Positions 22,918 through 31,731 of a stretch of DNA of 33,651 nt are shown piece by piece (the stretch's first letter is position 1; each line of letters begins with the position of its first letter). Under the pieces are notes generated by a model. It ran no database searches, was not told the DNA's origin, and saw only the letters and a list, made by a program, of their open reading frames with translations. The DNA is taken from contig NZ_JAAHHS010000010.1 in assembly GCF_010692395.1 (NCBI RefSeq), positions 28,878 to 62,528 of the forward strand, in the 5' to 3' direction. Position numbers and translations under genes: made by a program. The DNA comes from Moorena sp. SIO3H5. Its GTDB lineage: Bacteria > Cyanobacteriota > Cyanobacteriia > Cyanobacteriales > Coleofasciculaceae.

Positions 22918-24993
22918 ATGAACGGCAAAGTGTGTAAAGCCACCCGTAATGTGGCTATTGTTGGTCCGTATCTCAGTGGGAAAACCACTCTACTCGAAAG
23001 TTTGTTGTCCGTTACTGGTACCATTTCTCGCAAAGGCACAGTAAAGGAAGGCAACACCGTCGGTGATAATGCCACCGAGGCCAGGCAACGCCAAATGAGT
23101 GTGGAGGTAACTGCCGCCAGCACCGAGTATCAAGATATCTGCTTCAATTTTATAGACTGTCCCGGTTCCATTGAATTTGCTCAAGAAACCTACAACGCCT
23201 TAGTTGGTGTGGATGCGGCTGTCGTGGTTTGTGAACCAGTAAGCGATCGCGTCCTGACCTTAGCACCCTTATTGAAATTTCTCGACGACTGGGAAATCCC
23301 CCACTTACTCTTTATTAACAAAATGGATCGGTTTGAGTTGACCGATGATGCTAATGGTAACTCCTTACGATCCGTCTTTGATGCCCTCAATTCAGTTTCC
23401 ACTCGCCCCTTAGTACTGCACCAATACCCCATTGGTAAGGGAGAACACCTCACCGGATTTATTGATTTAGTCACCGAGCAAGCCTATCTTTACCATCCTG
23501 ATGCCCCAGCTGATCCGATACCACTGCCAGAGTCATTGAAAGAGGCAGAACAGCAAGCACGCACAGAATTACTAGAAACCTTAGCAGATTTTGACGACCA
23601 CCTCCTCGAAGAACTACTAGAAGAAATTGAGCCACCCCAAGAAGAAATTGTCCAAGACCTGAAGATGGAATTGGGTGCCGACTTGATTGTACCTGTATTT
23701 ATGGGTGTTGCTCAGCAAGATTACGGCGTTCGCCCCTTGATCGATGCCCTACTGCGGGAAGCACCAACTCCAGAAAGCACCGCTGAGCGTCGGGACATTG
23801 CTGGTGATGAATCAAGCACGGTGGCACAGGTACTCAAAACCTATTACACTCCCCAAGGTGGAAAACTCTCCCTAGTGCGAGTGTGGCAAGGTACACTAAC
23901 CGATGGCATGGTCTTTAATGGTGTCCGCGCCGGAGGCTTATACCGTATGTTTGGTCACCACACTCAGTCAGTTTCCCAAGTATCTGCTGGTGACATCGTT
24001 GCCCTGGGACGCTTAGAGGGTATTAAAACTGGTCACACCCTGACCACGGATACGGGTAATCCAGAGATGAAATTACCAATAGCTGAGGCAAGCAAACCAG
24101 TCTATGCGTTAGCCATTACTCCTCAGAAGCGCAAAGATGAGGTTAAGCTCAGTGGTGCCTTAACCAAGCTCCTGGAAGAAGACCCATCTCTGGTGTGGGA
24201 ACAACATGGAGACACTCACGAAATCATCCTATGGGGACAGGGAGATATTCATCTTCAGGTTGCTCTAGACCGGATGAGCCGCAAATACAACTTACCGATG
24301 ACCACTCACTTACCGCGAGTGCCTTACAAAGAAAGTATCCGCAAATCCACTACCTCTCACGGGCGCTACAAGCACCAAAGTGGTGGTCATGGGCAATATG
24401 GTGATGTCTACCTTGATATCCAACCCTTGTCTCGGGGTGAAGGGTTTAATTTCTCCGAAAGCATTGTCGGTGGGGTGGTGCCAAAGCAATATATCCCTGG
24501 TGTGGAGATCGGAGTAAAGGAGTACTTGTCCCACGGACCCTTAGGCTTCCCAGTGGTAGATGTGGCTGTTACTCTCACCAATGGCTCTTACCACTCGGTA
24601 GATAGTTCGGAACAGGCATTTAAACAAGCAGCACGGCTAGCTATGACCGGTGGCATGCCCAATTGTGAGCCAATGTTACTTGAGCCAATTATGTCTGTTG
24701 CGGTCTATGCACCTCAGGAATTCACCTCTAAAATGCTGCAATTGATCACCGGTCATCGGGGTCAAATCCTCGGCTATGAGACCTGTTCTGATTGGACAGG
24801 ATGGGATTGTGTTTCTGGCTATATCCCCCAAGCAGAAATGCAAAACTTGATCATGGAATTGCGATCGCTTACTCTAGGGATCGGTTTCTTTAATTGGACC
24901 TATGACCATCTCCAGGAAGTGCCAGGTAAGCTAGCTGATCGGGTGCTGGCAACCACTGCCAATGGTAATGGTAATGGTAATGGTCGGAGCTAG
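22918..24993 (+). CDS. EF-G-like translational GTPase paralogue
   Basis: The 691-aa protein has the EF-G domain order: GTPase domain (about 8-290), beta-barrel domain II (about 305-385), then domains III-V ending near 675. Motifs seen are the P-loop GPYLSGKT (16-23), G3 DCPG (80-83) and G4 NKMD (134-137). Two switch positions are unusual. G3 is followed by Ser84 where canonical EF-G has the catalytic PGH histidine, and the RGITI switch I segment is replaced by RQMSVEV. It is therefore a divergent EF-G-like paralogue, not the standard fusA product, and GTP hydrolysis may be altered. The C-terminus ends in NGNGNGNGRS, from a hexamer microsatellite. The start is an ATG preceded by GGGGG at a suitable distance. 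Confidence 0.9.
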   Translation: MNGKVCKATRNVAIVGPYLSGKTTLLESLLSVTGTISRKGTVKEGNTVGDNATEARQRQMSVEVTAASTEYQDICFNFIDCPGSIEFAQETYNALVGVDAAVVVCEPVSDRVLTLAPLLKFLDDWEIPHLLFINKMDRFELTDDANGNSLRSVFDALNSVSTRPLVLHQYPIGKGEHLTGFIDLVTEQAYLYHPDAPADPIPLPESLKEAEQQARTELLETLADFDDHLLEELLEEIEPPQEEIVQDLKMELGADLIVPVFMGVAQQDYGVRPLIDALLREAPTPESTAERRDIAGDESSTVAQVLKTYYTPQGGKLSLVRVWQGTLTDGMVFNGVRAGGLYRMFGHHTQSVSQVSAGDIVALGRLEGIKTGHTLTTDTGNPEMKLPIAEASKPVYALAITPQKRKDEVKLSGALTKLLEEDPSLVWEQHGDTHEIILWGQGDIHLQVALDRMSRKYNLPMTTHLPRVPYKESIRKSTTSHGRYKHQSGGHGQYGDVYLDIQPLSRGEGFNFSESIVGGVVPKQYIPGVEIGVKEYLSHGPLGFPVVDVAVTLTNGSYHSVDSSEQAFKQAARLAMTGGMPNCEPMLLEPIMSVAVYAPQEFTSKMLQLITGHRGQILGYETCSDWTGWDCVSGYIPQAEMQNLIMELRSLTLGIGFFNWTYDHLQEVPGKLADRVLATTANGNGNGNGRS

Positions 24994-25058
24994 GTTAATA
25001 GTTTTAGGGGTTAGCTGTTAGGAGTTAGGTTAATGGTGTTGGGTTAATGGTTAATAGT

Positions 25059-25300
25059 TATAGTACGTAAGCATTCAGCCGTCAGCTATCAGCTATCAGC
25101 TAGCAGGCGCTTTAACTGAACGGAGTCGGATGAGTAAAACAAGCAGAGATTTTCTTCAACCAACCTTACCAGCCCGTAAGCTTGTTTACTACCGACCGTT
25201 GATTAGCTGACGGCTGAACGCGCACGCGTGGCCAAAGGCCAACGGCTGAACGCGCACGCGTGGCCAAAGGCCAACGGCTGAATACTTACTATAGTACTTA
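25059..25300. repeat. Palindromic repeat element with imperfect terminal inverted repeats
   Basis: The left end TAGTACGTAAGCATTCAGCC is an imperfect inverted copy of the right end CGGCTGAATACTTACTATAG. Inside, TTCAGCCGTCAGCT near 25074 pairs with AGCTGACGGCTGAA near 25205. A perfect 32-base unit is present twice in tandem (25211-25242 and 25243-25274), containing CGCGCACGCGTGGCC. The ends (GTAAGCAT) match those of the element at 32187-32350. With flanking degenerate GGTTAATGG repeats it fills the gap 24994-25336. Confidence 0.8.
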
Positions 25301-25336
25301 AAGGTTAAACCAATCATTACCTATCATGGCTAATCC

Positions 25337-25576
25337 CTAGCGAGAGGCTACCCGCTGGAGTTTTTCAATAATAAACGGAACTATCAAAATCAGTAGTTTG
25401 ATTGGCCAAGGAACAAAAAATAGGCTGACAAACAGACAGAGTAAGGCTGTTATAGCTGCAGCAACTTTGACGATTTCCTCAGTAGTCTTAACACAAAGGT
25501 AAATGGCTACTGAGGCTATCATTAAAGTCATAGATAAGGGTATAAGCATAATGATTACCTCAACATTTTCCGCCAT
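25337..25576 (-). CDS. Small hypothetical membrane protein, 79 aa
   Basis: The protein is almost entirely hydrophobic, with two or three predicted helices: about 7-28 (VIIMLIPLSMTLMIASVAIY), 36-55 (VKVAAAITALLCLFVSLFFV) and 58-70 (PIKLLILIVPFII). It ends in a basic tail (EKLQRVASR). The length and clear helices support a real gene; no family is recognised. It is flanked by a repeat element and by a 12-base tandem repeat in its upstream region. Confidence 0.6.
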   Translation of the reverse strand: MAENVEVIIMLIPLSMTLMIASVAIYLCVKTTEEIVKVAAAITALLCLFVSLFFVPWPIKLLILIVPFIIEKLQRVASR

Positions 25577-26422
25577 AATTGCCTAACCTAGCATCAGGGT
25601 TATGGAAAATATGGCAGTTATAGTTTTCTTGATAGTTTTCTTGATAGTTTTCTTGATAATTTTCGATATATACCGAAACATCGGTGCTGGTGCATGAGTA
25701 GGGTCAGACAGATAGATGCAATTAGTGCAAACCTTTGACCAATATAGGTCAACTCAATTTTTTACCTAGCATTATCCAAAACTGCCAATTAGCAGAACTT
25801 GATCCCAGATTTTTCTCCTAGAGACTACACGATCGAGAATGGGATTTTCGGATACTTGCCTAAATTCTCCAACCTTGGGGTTCTTGGGGTTGGTTTGATT
25901 CACCTCAAGATGCACCTCAAGTAGCGGCTTCTAGGTCCCATCCCATGGTGCTACAGCAGCAAACCCTGGCAACGATGAAGCCAATCTCTTGTGGAGTCGG
26001 AGTAGAGCGATTGGCCGTAGGCCACGCGGGGCGCGTTCGCTTGATTTTGCTATTAAAGCTATCAAGCTATCAAGCTTAATCTCAGGGCAATTGGAGTGCC
26101 ATTGAGTTTAGCTTGGCTTTACGGAATATTATACACAACCTATACATAAATCATACCTTTAGCTAACGCAAACGCCAACTTTAATCTTATTTATTAATTC
26201 GCTAACTCGTTAATTTAAAATTTGGTAATTTATCGAGATTTACCAAATTGAACCAACTTAAGAAGTTATACGAACTTTTAGATATTTTATTTTTTGATAT
26301 GAATTGACATACTGAAAATAACTAATTCAGTTAAATGTCCCCAAATAAGCCCCGTTAAGATTAGCCTCTCTCTCCCCTTAGCCTGATAAAAACACTCATA
26401 AAAATAGACTGATAAAAATAGA
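25577..26422. other. Intergenic region with repeats, no gene recognised
   Basis: A 12-base unit ATAGTTTTCTTG is repeated three times at 25620-25655 with a degenerate fourth copy. A member of the palindromic family (GGCCGTAGGCCACGC) lies near 26009-26042, followed by AGCTATCA repeats. Short frames near 25800-26100 have no clear start or family. A 64-codon minus-strand frame reaching into the PEP-CTERM gene looks like chance. Confidence 0.55.
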
Positions 26423-27172
26423 ATGACTAAAAAATTACTTACCAAATTAACAGTTGCTACCACCAGCCTAACCTTAGTCACATTAGGAACTACCAGCAGC
26501 GCACAAGCAATAAGCTTAAGTGGACTGAGTGAATTTGCGAGTAATGGATCAGGAAGTACAGGTTTAGCTGTTTGGAATAGCCGTGCTGGTGATAACTATT
26601 GGGACTTGTTCGTTACCAGCGATGGTGAAGACGGTGAATTCATTAATGACCCAAGTACTCGCAACATCGACTTTGAACTAACAAAAGGTACCCATACATT
26701 TACAATTTATGGTGATGGGAGAAGCTCTCTTGCTAATATTAGTCATTACGGTTTGAATTTGTTTTTCAATGGAGAAATCTCCAATCCAGGGATTTCAGTA
26801 TTTGGAGCCTTAGCCAAGTCCACTGACTCTGATCCAGGCTTTTCAGCCAATAGTAGTGGTTCAACTCGGGGACTGGATGGCAGTATTGTACCAGGCTCAG
26901 GAACTCTGTCCTTTATCGATGGTTTAACAACTGTGACACTCACTGACTATATCTATCAAGCATCAGATGTTCAAGAGAAAGACCGTGTTAGTCCGTATAG
27001 TATAGGTTCAAATCGTTACTTGGACATGGTGGGACAATTTACATTAAACGTAGAAACTAGAAATCTAGACAGTACATCTGTCCCTGAACCGGCTTCAGTG
27101 CTAGGTCTGCTGGCAGTGGGTGCATTCGGTGCTGGTGCAACCCTCAAGGGCAAGAAGAAACAACAAGCCTAA
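26423..27172 (+). CDS. PEP-CTERM sorting-domain protein
   Basis: The 249-aa protein has a signal peptide (about 1-29, cleavage after SAQA). Its C-terminal PEP-CTERM signal is VPEPASVLGLLAVGAFGAGA followed by TLKGKKKQQA: a PEP motif, one hydrophobic helix and a basic tail. PEP-CTERM proteins are exported and processed by exosortase-type enzymes, usually to the cell surface or extracellular matrix. The middle is rich in Gly, Ser and Asp and probably all-beta (ELTKGTHTFTIYGDG), without a recognised catalytic motif. It is a single gene; no exosortase is present in the window. Confidence 0.92.
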   Translation: MTKKLLTKLTVATTSLTLVTLGTTSSAQAISLSGLSEFASNGSGSTGLAVWNSRAGDNYWDLFVTSDGEDGEFINDPSTRNIDFELTKGTHTFTIYGDGRSSLANISHYGLNLFFNGEISNPGISVFGALAKSTDSDPGFSANSSGSTRGLDGSIVPGSGTLSFIDGLTTVTLTDYIYQASDVQEKDRVSPYSIGSNRYLDMVGQFTLNVETRNLDSTSVPEPASVLGLLAVGAFGAGATLKGKKKQQA

Positions 27173-27213
27173 GCTCACCGTTTTAATAAATTAGCAATCT
27201 CAGAAAATTATTC

Positions 27214-27250
27214 TATAGCAGTTCTCAATTGGGTATTGAGAACTGCTATA
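27214..27250 (+). terminator. 16-bp perfect hairpin after the PEP-CTERM gene
   Basis: TATAGCAGTTCTCAAT (27214-27229) pairs exactly with ATTGAGAACTGCTATA (27235-27250) around a five-base loop, 41 bases after the stop codon. Its position suggests termination or mRNA protection; there is no T-run, and it could also be a dispersed palindrome. Confidence 0.65.
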
Positions 27251-27580
27251 TAGTGTACATAATCTATACCTAAGCCATACCTTCTGCAAACGCGATCGCA
27301 AACTTTGGTAAGCCTTACTAAAAATGTAGGCTAATGGATTTGATATAACACACCGAACTCTTGACTAGCTCCTACCCCATCGAGACATTAATCATTTTGA
27401 ATAACGAAGTAGGCGAAGCCAAAGAACGAAGCAATTAGGATTTCAGCAAAAGGGTAATGATCGTTTGGTTGGGTTCTACCCATAATTTTGATTACTGACC
27501 CGGTAGTCTAGCAGTTTTCTATGGTTATATCACACTCAGGTTAGCCGCCAAGAATCATTTAGGGTGCAAAGTATATAGCC
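27251..27580. other. Intergenic region
   Basis: No gene was found. A HIP1 octamer lies near 27292. The segment near 27400-27435 (AACGAAGTAGGCGAAGCC, then AAAGAACGAAGC) is a degenerate GAAGC-rich repeat. The promoter of the AAA-like ATPase gene should lie here but was not identified. Confidence 0.4.
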
Positions 27581-29059
27581 ATGCTTAACTTACAATACCT
27601 GATCGATATTCAGGAAGGATTAGGATTTGCTGAACAATTAGTGTTTTCCAACACAGGGCAATATCTGAGTGATATTCAAAGAGCAGTTTTGCAAAAATCC
27701 TGGCAAGGGCAACGAAAAACCTATGACCAGATCGCTCAAGAGTTAGGCTATTCAGCAAGTTATATCAAGCAGACCGTTGCCCCTAAATTATGGAAAACTT
27801 TCTCAGAAGCACTAGGGGAAAAAGTCAGTAAAACCAACTTCCGCAGTGTACTTGAAAGACGACAGGTCAATCAAGCATCGAGTCATAATCAGGAGCGGAT
27901 TGGCGTATTAAAACAGGGACTAGAGCCTTATGAAAAAGGGAAGGTAGAATTTACAGCTAAGCAACGGATATCAAATGTTGCTGATGCGAACCATCCCAAA
28001 TCCCAAATCCTCAATAACCAATCCCAGCAGTTGGAATTACCAGAAGGAAGAGTTCCTTTAACTTCCCGATTTTATGTCGAGCGAGTCCCCTATGAATTTA
28101 GGTGTTACGAAGAGATTGTTAAACCAGGAGCTTTTATTCATATTAAAGCACCCAGACAGATGGGTAAAACATCCCTGATGGTCAGGATTCTAGCTCATGC
28201 AGAAACTCAGGGTTACCAAACTGTGCGTTTGAACCTTCAGCGAGTGGATGTTGAAATTCTCACTAACCTAGATAAATTTTTGCGCTGGCTAGCCTACAAT
28301 GTCACCCGCAAGCTGAACCTAAAACCTATGCTGGATGATTATTGGCATGAGGATTTGGGTAGTAAAGTGAGCTGCACCACCTATTTCCAAGACTATCTGC
28401 TCGAACAAATAGACAGTCCTATTGTTTTGGCATTAGATGAAGTTAATGAGATTTTCAAGTATCCCAAAATTGCTCAAGACTTTTTACCTCTGCTACGCTC
28501 TTGGTATGAAGAAGCCAAAGATAGCAAGATCTGGCAAAAACTTCGGCTAGTGCTGGTTAACTCCACAGAAGTTTATCTACCCCTAACTATCCATCAATCC
28601 CCTTTTACCGTAGGATTGCCGATTCAGTTGTCTTCATTTAGTTGGGAGCAGGTTCAGGATTTAGCCCAGCGTCATGAACTCAATCTCTCCATTGGAGATC
28701 TAGCCCAGCTGATGTGGTTAGTAGCTGGTCATCCCTATTTACTACGTCTAGCGTTATATTATCTGGCGCGACAGGATTTGACCCTAGAAGAACTCCTCCA
28801 AAAGGCTACTTCAGATCAAGGAATCTACAGCGAACACTTACAGCGACACTGGTGGACTATACAACAACATCCTGATTTAGCTGTAGCCTTTGAAACAGTG
28901 GTTAGGGCAAAAGTTCCAGTGGCCTTGGAACAGGTACAGGCATTTAAGTTGTACAGTATGGGGCTGGTGAATTGGTCAGACAATCACGTCATGGTTAGCT
29001 GTAATTTGTATCAGCGATACTTTAGCAATCGCTTTCATACCCATAGCCCTACTTCCTGA
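27581..29059 (+). CDS. HTH plus AAA-like (AAA_35) ATPase
   Basis: The 492-aa protein begins with a helix-turn-helix-like domain at about 25-90 (LSDIQRAVLQKSWQGQRKTY; IAQELGYSASYIKQTVAPKL). This type is typical of cyanobacterial vWA-MoxR-associated (vMAP-like) and STAND-type signalling proteins. A low-conservation linker leads to an AAA_35 NTPase domain from about 155. It has Walker A APRQMGKTS (190-198), Walker B IVLALDEVNEIF (281-292, D286/E287), and a later winged-helix-like part (FSWEQVQDLAQRHELNLSIG). Related proteins often carry C-terminal sensor repeats such as WD40; none is present, so this is a short form. It probably acts as an ATP-dependent switch, possibly in biological conflict or stress signalling, which is inferred. 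No partner gene adjoins it. Confidence 0.82.
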   Translation: MLNLQYLIDIQEGLGFAEQLVFSNTGQYLSDIQRAVLQKSWQGQRKTYDQIAQELGYSASYIKQTVAPKLWKTFSEALGEKVSKTNFRSVLERRQVNQASSHNQERIGVLKQGLEPYEKGKVEFTAKQRISNVADANHPKSQILNNQSQQLELPEGRVPLTSRFYVERVPYEFRCYEEIVKPGAFIHIKAPRQMGKTSLMVRILAHAETQGYQTVRLNLQRVDVEILTNLDKFLRWLAYNVTRKLNLKPMLDDYWHEDLGSKVSCTTYFQDYLLEQIDSPIVLALDEVNEIFKYPKIAQDFLPLLRSWYEEAKDSKIWQKLRLVLVNSTEVYLPLTIHQSPFTVGLPIQLSSFSWEQVQDLAQRHELNLSIGDLAQLMWLVAGHPYLLRLALYYLARQDLTLEELLQKATSDQGIYSEHLQRHWWTIQQHPDLAVAFETVVRAKVPVALEQVQAFKLYSMGLVNWSDNHVMVSCNLYQRYFSNRFHTHSPTS

Positions 29060-29072
29060 GAATAGGCTGCTA

Positions 29073-29317
29073 GCAAGAGGCAAGAGGTAAGCCAAGTTTG
29101 ATAAAGCTTGTAGTAATTTATCCCTCACCATTATTTGTAAATACCCAAGCCTGTATTGCTATAGTAATCAGAAATATAGCTATATAGCATTTATAATAGA
29201 AAAAATAATTACCGTTTTTTTCATTACCCAAAATCCTTCTATGTCTTGATGCAGTCGCTCATGGGTAAACCCCCGTGAGGCCACTGCATCGCTACTTTAT
29301 TAACTCTTGCCTCTTGC
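29073..29317. repeat. Repeat-bounded intergenic segment
   Basis: GCAAGAGGCAAGAG (29073-29086) has an exact inverted copy CTCTTGCCTCTTGC (29304-29317), bounding most of the gap before feoB. Within it, GATGCAGT (29248-29255) pairs with ACTGCATC (29283-29290) around CTCATGGG/CGTGAG, forming a hairpin related to the one at 31317-31404. The gap 29060-29429 contains no gene; no feoA was seen. Confidence 0.7.
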
Positions 29318-29429
29318 CTTTCCAAAGCGGGAGTATGTTCACAATTCAAATACAAATGCTATATAATCGTTACTGTTCAAGGCCTTCCCATAGCCTGCAG
29401 AGCTGAAACAAATATCTGCCAGTAACATT

Positions 29430-31283
29430 ATGACCTCTTGCCATAATACCAGCACCGCCGTCATTGAAGACTCGAAAGCGGTTAAGCGAGTTGCGTTGCT
29501 AGGAATGCCCAACACCGGCAAATCAACTTTCTTTAACCGGATCACAGGTACCACTGCTAATGTTGGCAATTGGCCCGGAATTACTGTAGATCTACTACAA
29601 GCTAATGTCCAACTCAATGGCGAACCTACGGAATTTGTAGATTTACCAGGAATTTATGACATCAAGGGATTTTCTGATGATGAAAAAATTGTTCAAACCT
29701 TTTTAGAAAATTTTCCTATTGATCTAGTTATTATTGTTCTCAATGCTTCCCAAATTGACCGTCAAATTCGATTGGCATTGCAGGTAAAAGCCCTAGGGTT
29801 ACCCGCAGTTGTGATGCTGAATATGGCTGATGAAGCTAAGCAATATGGAGTTAAAATAAATACAGAAGTATTATCCGATAATTTGGATATGTCTGTGTTC
29901 CTTATTAGTGCCAAGTATGGAGATGGCTATATGAGGGCATACCTAGAAATTTCTAAAACTTTAAAAGCACAAGAAGAATCGATTAATAGAGATAATTTAA
30001 TAGATAATCTAAAAACTCGTATATCTGACCATAGCTCTATCTCCACTAAAGAGATAGAATTAGTGCTCAATAGTGCGGTAGAAATGCCCTCTGAGATGGC
30101 AGTCAATTTAACCGCCAGGATTGATCAGTTACTGCTGCATCCGATATTGGGATTACCCTTGTTCTTCTTAGGAATGTTCCTAGTATTTTGGGTAGTTTGG
30201 ACTGTGGGACTCCCCTCTCAAGACTTGATGGATAATATGACTGGCTGGATTCAAGGTGCCATGATTGAACCTGTAATCCAACCCTTACCCACAGTGCTTC
30301 AAGACTTTTTGATTAATGGGATTTGGAACGGTTTAGCTACCGTTGCTTCCTTTGTTCCATTAATTGTGCTGTTCTTTATATTAATGGCAATTATAGAAGA
30401 TAGTGGCTACCTATCCCGTTCTGCCTATTTAATGGATATCTTTATGGAACGGTTGGGGTTAGATGGTCGCAGTTTTGTGATGCAAATGATGGGATTCGGC
30501 TGTAATGTTCCAGCATTAATGGGCACTAGAGTTATGCGATCGCAAGCCTTGCGACTGCTAACTATGCTAGTGATTCCTTTTGCTTTGTGTTCTGCCAGAC
30601 TCCAGGTATTTGTCTTTATCATTGCTGCTGTATTTCCCCATGGTAACGGAGCGTTAGTATTATTTTCTTTATACCTACTTAGTTTTGTAGCCGCCATTGT
30701 CACTGCTGCTCTTTTCCAAGGAGTCTTTAAAAACGAGGAACCCTTTATTATAGAATTACCCCCTTACCGAATTCCGACTATCAAACAAGTCTTACTAAGA
30801 GGGTGGGGAGAAGTCAAAGAATTTTTGCAACGAGCATCTGGGTTTATTACCTTTGGCTGTGTTGCCGTTTGGTTCATCACGAATGTACCTCCAGGAGCGA
30901 CAGGATTGGATACCATTGGCGGGCAAATTGGACAATTTTTAAGTCCGGTCATGAATCCCATTGGTATTAATCCCCATTTAACCCTAGCCCTAATTTTTGG
31001 TTTCATTGCTAAAGAAATTGTGATTGGCTCTTTAGCCGTAATTTATGGACTTAACTCCGTTGCTGTTAGTCAGCAGATAACTGATACAGTAACCTTTATC
31101 CAAGGATATAGTTTTTGTATCTTTTGCTTAATATACACTCCCTGTCTAACTACCATTGTTACCCTATTTAATGAGGCAAAATCATGGAAATTTACCTTAT
31201 TTTCCTTAGTGTTTTCCTTAGGGTTGGCTTGGGTAGCTAGCTTGATATTTTACCAGGGAGCTTTAGCACTGGGATTTCATTAG
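29430..31283 (+). CDS. feoB: Ferrous iron transport GTPase/permease FeoB
   Basis: FeoB imports Fe2+ across the inner membrane. The 617-aa protein has the N-terminal G domain with G1 GMPNTGKS (25-32), the GNWPGITVD switch I signature (46-54), G3 DLPG (71-74) and G4 NMAD (131-134), then a helical spacer. The membrane region from about 235 has the conserved GFGCNVPALMGTR segment and the second gate region with IAKEIVIGSLAVIYG. It is shorter than the enterobacterial protein (over 750 aa), mainly at the C-terminus, which is common in cyanobacteria. FeoA is normally encoded next to feoB; none lies within the 370 bases upstream or 540 downstream. No convincing Fur box was found upstream. Confidence 0.93.
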   Translation: MTSCHNTSTAVIEDSKAVKRVALLGMPNTGKSTFFNRITGTTANVGNWPGITVDLLQANVQLNGEPTEFVDLPGIYDIKGFSDDEKIVQTFLENFPIDLVIIVLNASQIDRQIRLALQVKALGLPAVVMLNMADEAKQYGVKINTEVLSDNLDMSVFLISAKYGDGYMRAYLEISKTLKAQEESINRDNLIDNLKTRISDHSSISTKEIELVLNSAVEMPSEMAVNLTARIDQLLLHPILGLPLFFLGMFLVFWVVWTVGLPSQDLMDNMTGWIQGAMIEPVIQPLPTVLQDFLINGIWNGLATVASFVPLIVLFFILMAIIEDSGYLSRSAYLMDIFMERLGLDGRSFVMQMMGFGCNVPALMGTRVMRSQALRLLTMLVIPFALCSARLQVFVFIIAAVFPHGNGALVLFSLYLLSFVAAIVTAALFQGVFKNEEPFIIELPPYRIPTIKQVLLRGWGEVKEFLQRASGFITFGCVAVWFITNVPPGATGLDTIGGQIGQFLSPVMNPIGINPHLTLALIFGFIAKEIVIGSLAVIYGLNSVAVSQQITDTVTFIQGYSFCIFCLIYTPCLTTIVTLFNEAKSWKFTLFSLVFSLGLAWVASLIFYQGALALGFH

Positions 31284-31300
31284 ACTTCGCGGCAGTTGTC

Positions 31301-31424
31301 GGGAACAGGGAACAGCGATGCAGCGCGGTCTTGGGGAGCCAGTGCGGTCTTGGGGGTTCCCCCCATGAGCAACTGGCGTGGTTCCCCCCATGAGCGACTG
31401 CATCAAGACGGGAACAGGGAACAG
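31301..31424. repeat. Palindromic repeat flanked by 15-bp direct repeats
   Basis: GGGAACAGGGAACAG occurs at 31301-31315 and 31410-31424. Between them, GATGCAG (31317-31323) and CTGCATC (31398-31404) bound internal repeats of GCGGTCTTGGGG and TTCCCCCCATGAGC. It belongs to the same family as the hairpin at 29248-29290. The direct repeats are themselves two heptamers (GGGAACA). Confidence 0.8.
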
Positions 31425-31564
31425 TTGGGTCAGGTACAAATTATTGGGTTAATGGGAGTCAAGGGCACCGAGGGAGTCGGGAGAGGGATTCTCCCTTATG
31501 CTTCCTTAGTAAGGCAGGCAGTAACATGGCAATTAACAAATGACTTATAGAGTTTTTCATAGCT

Positions 31565-31690
31565 ATGAGGTACACATTATTTTTTCCCACTTCCCACTTC
31601 CCACTTCCCACTTCCCACTTCCCTGCTCCCTGCTCCCTGCTCCCTAAAACCTAAAACCTAAAACCTAAAACCTAAAAATTTGTACCTCAT
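31565..31690. repeat. Three heptamer arrays enclosed by a 10-bp inverted repeat
   Basis: Consecutive arrays are CCCACTT x5 (31586-31620), CCCTGCT x3 (31621-31641) and CCTAAAA x5 (31643-31677). Each has a seven-base period but a different sequence. The block is bounded by ATGAGGTACA (31565-31574) and its exact inverse TGTACCTCAT (31681-31690). The rest of 31284-31825 holds another repeat, short chance frames and the glnB promoter. Confidence 0.93.
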
Positions 31691-31731
31691 GGGTATAAGA
31701 CTTGCTATATCACAAATAACCCAGCACAAAT

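Noticed and set aside
26287..26481. 64-codon minus-strand frame with hydrophobic segments
   Set aside because: It overlaps the start and signal peptide of the PEP-CTERM gene, and its hydrophobicity can be a complement effect of AT-rich sequence; no start signal was seen.
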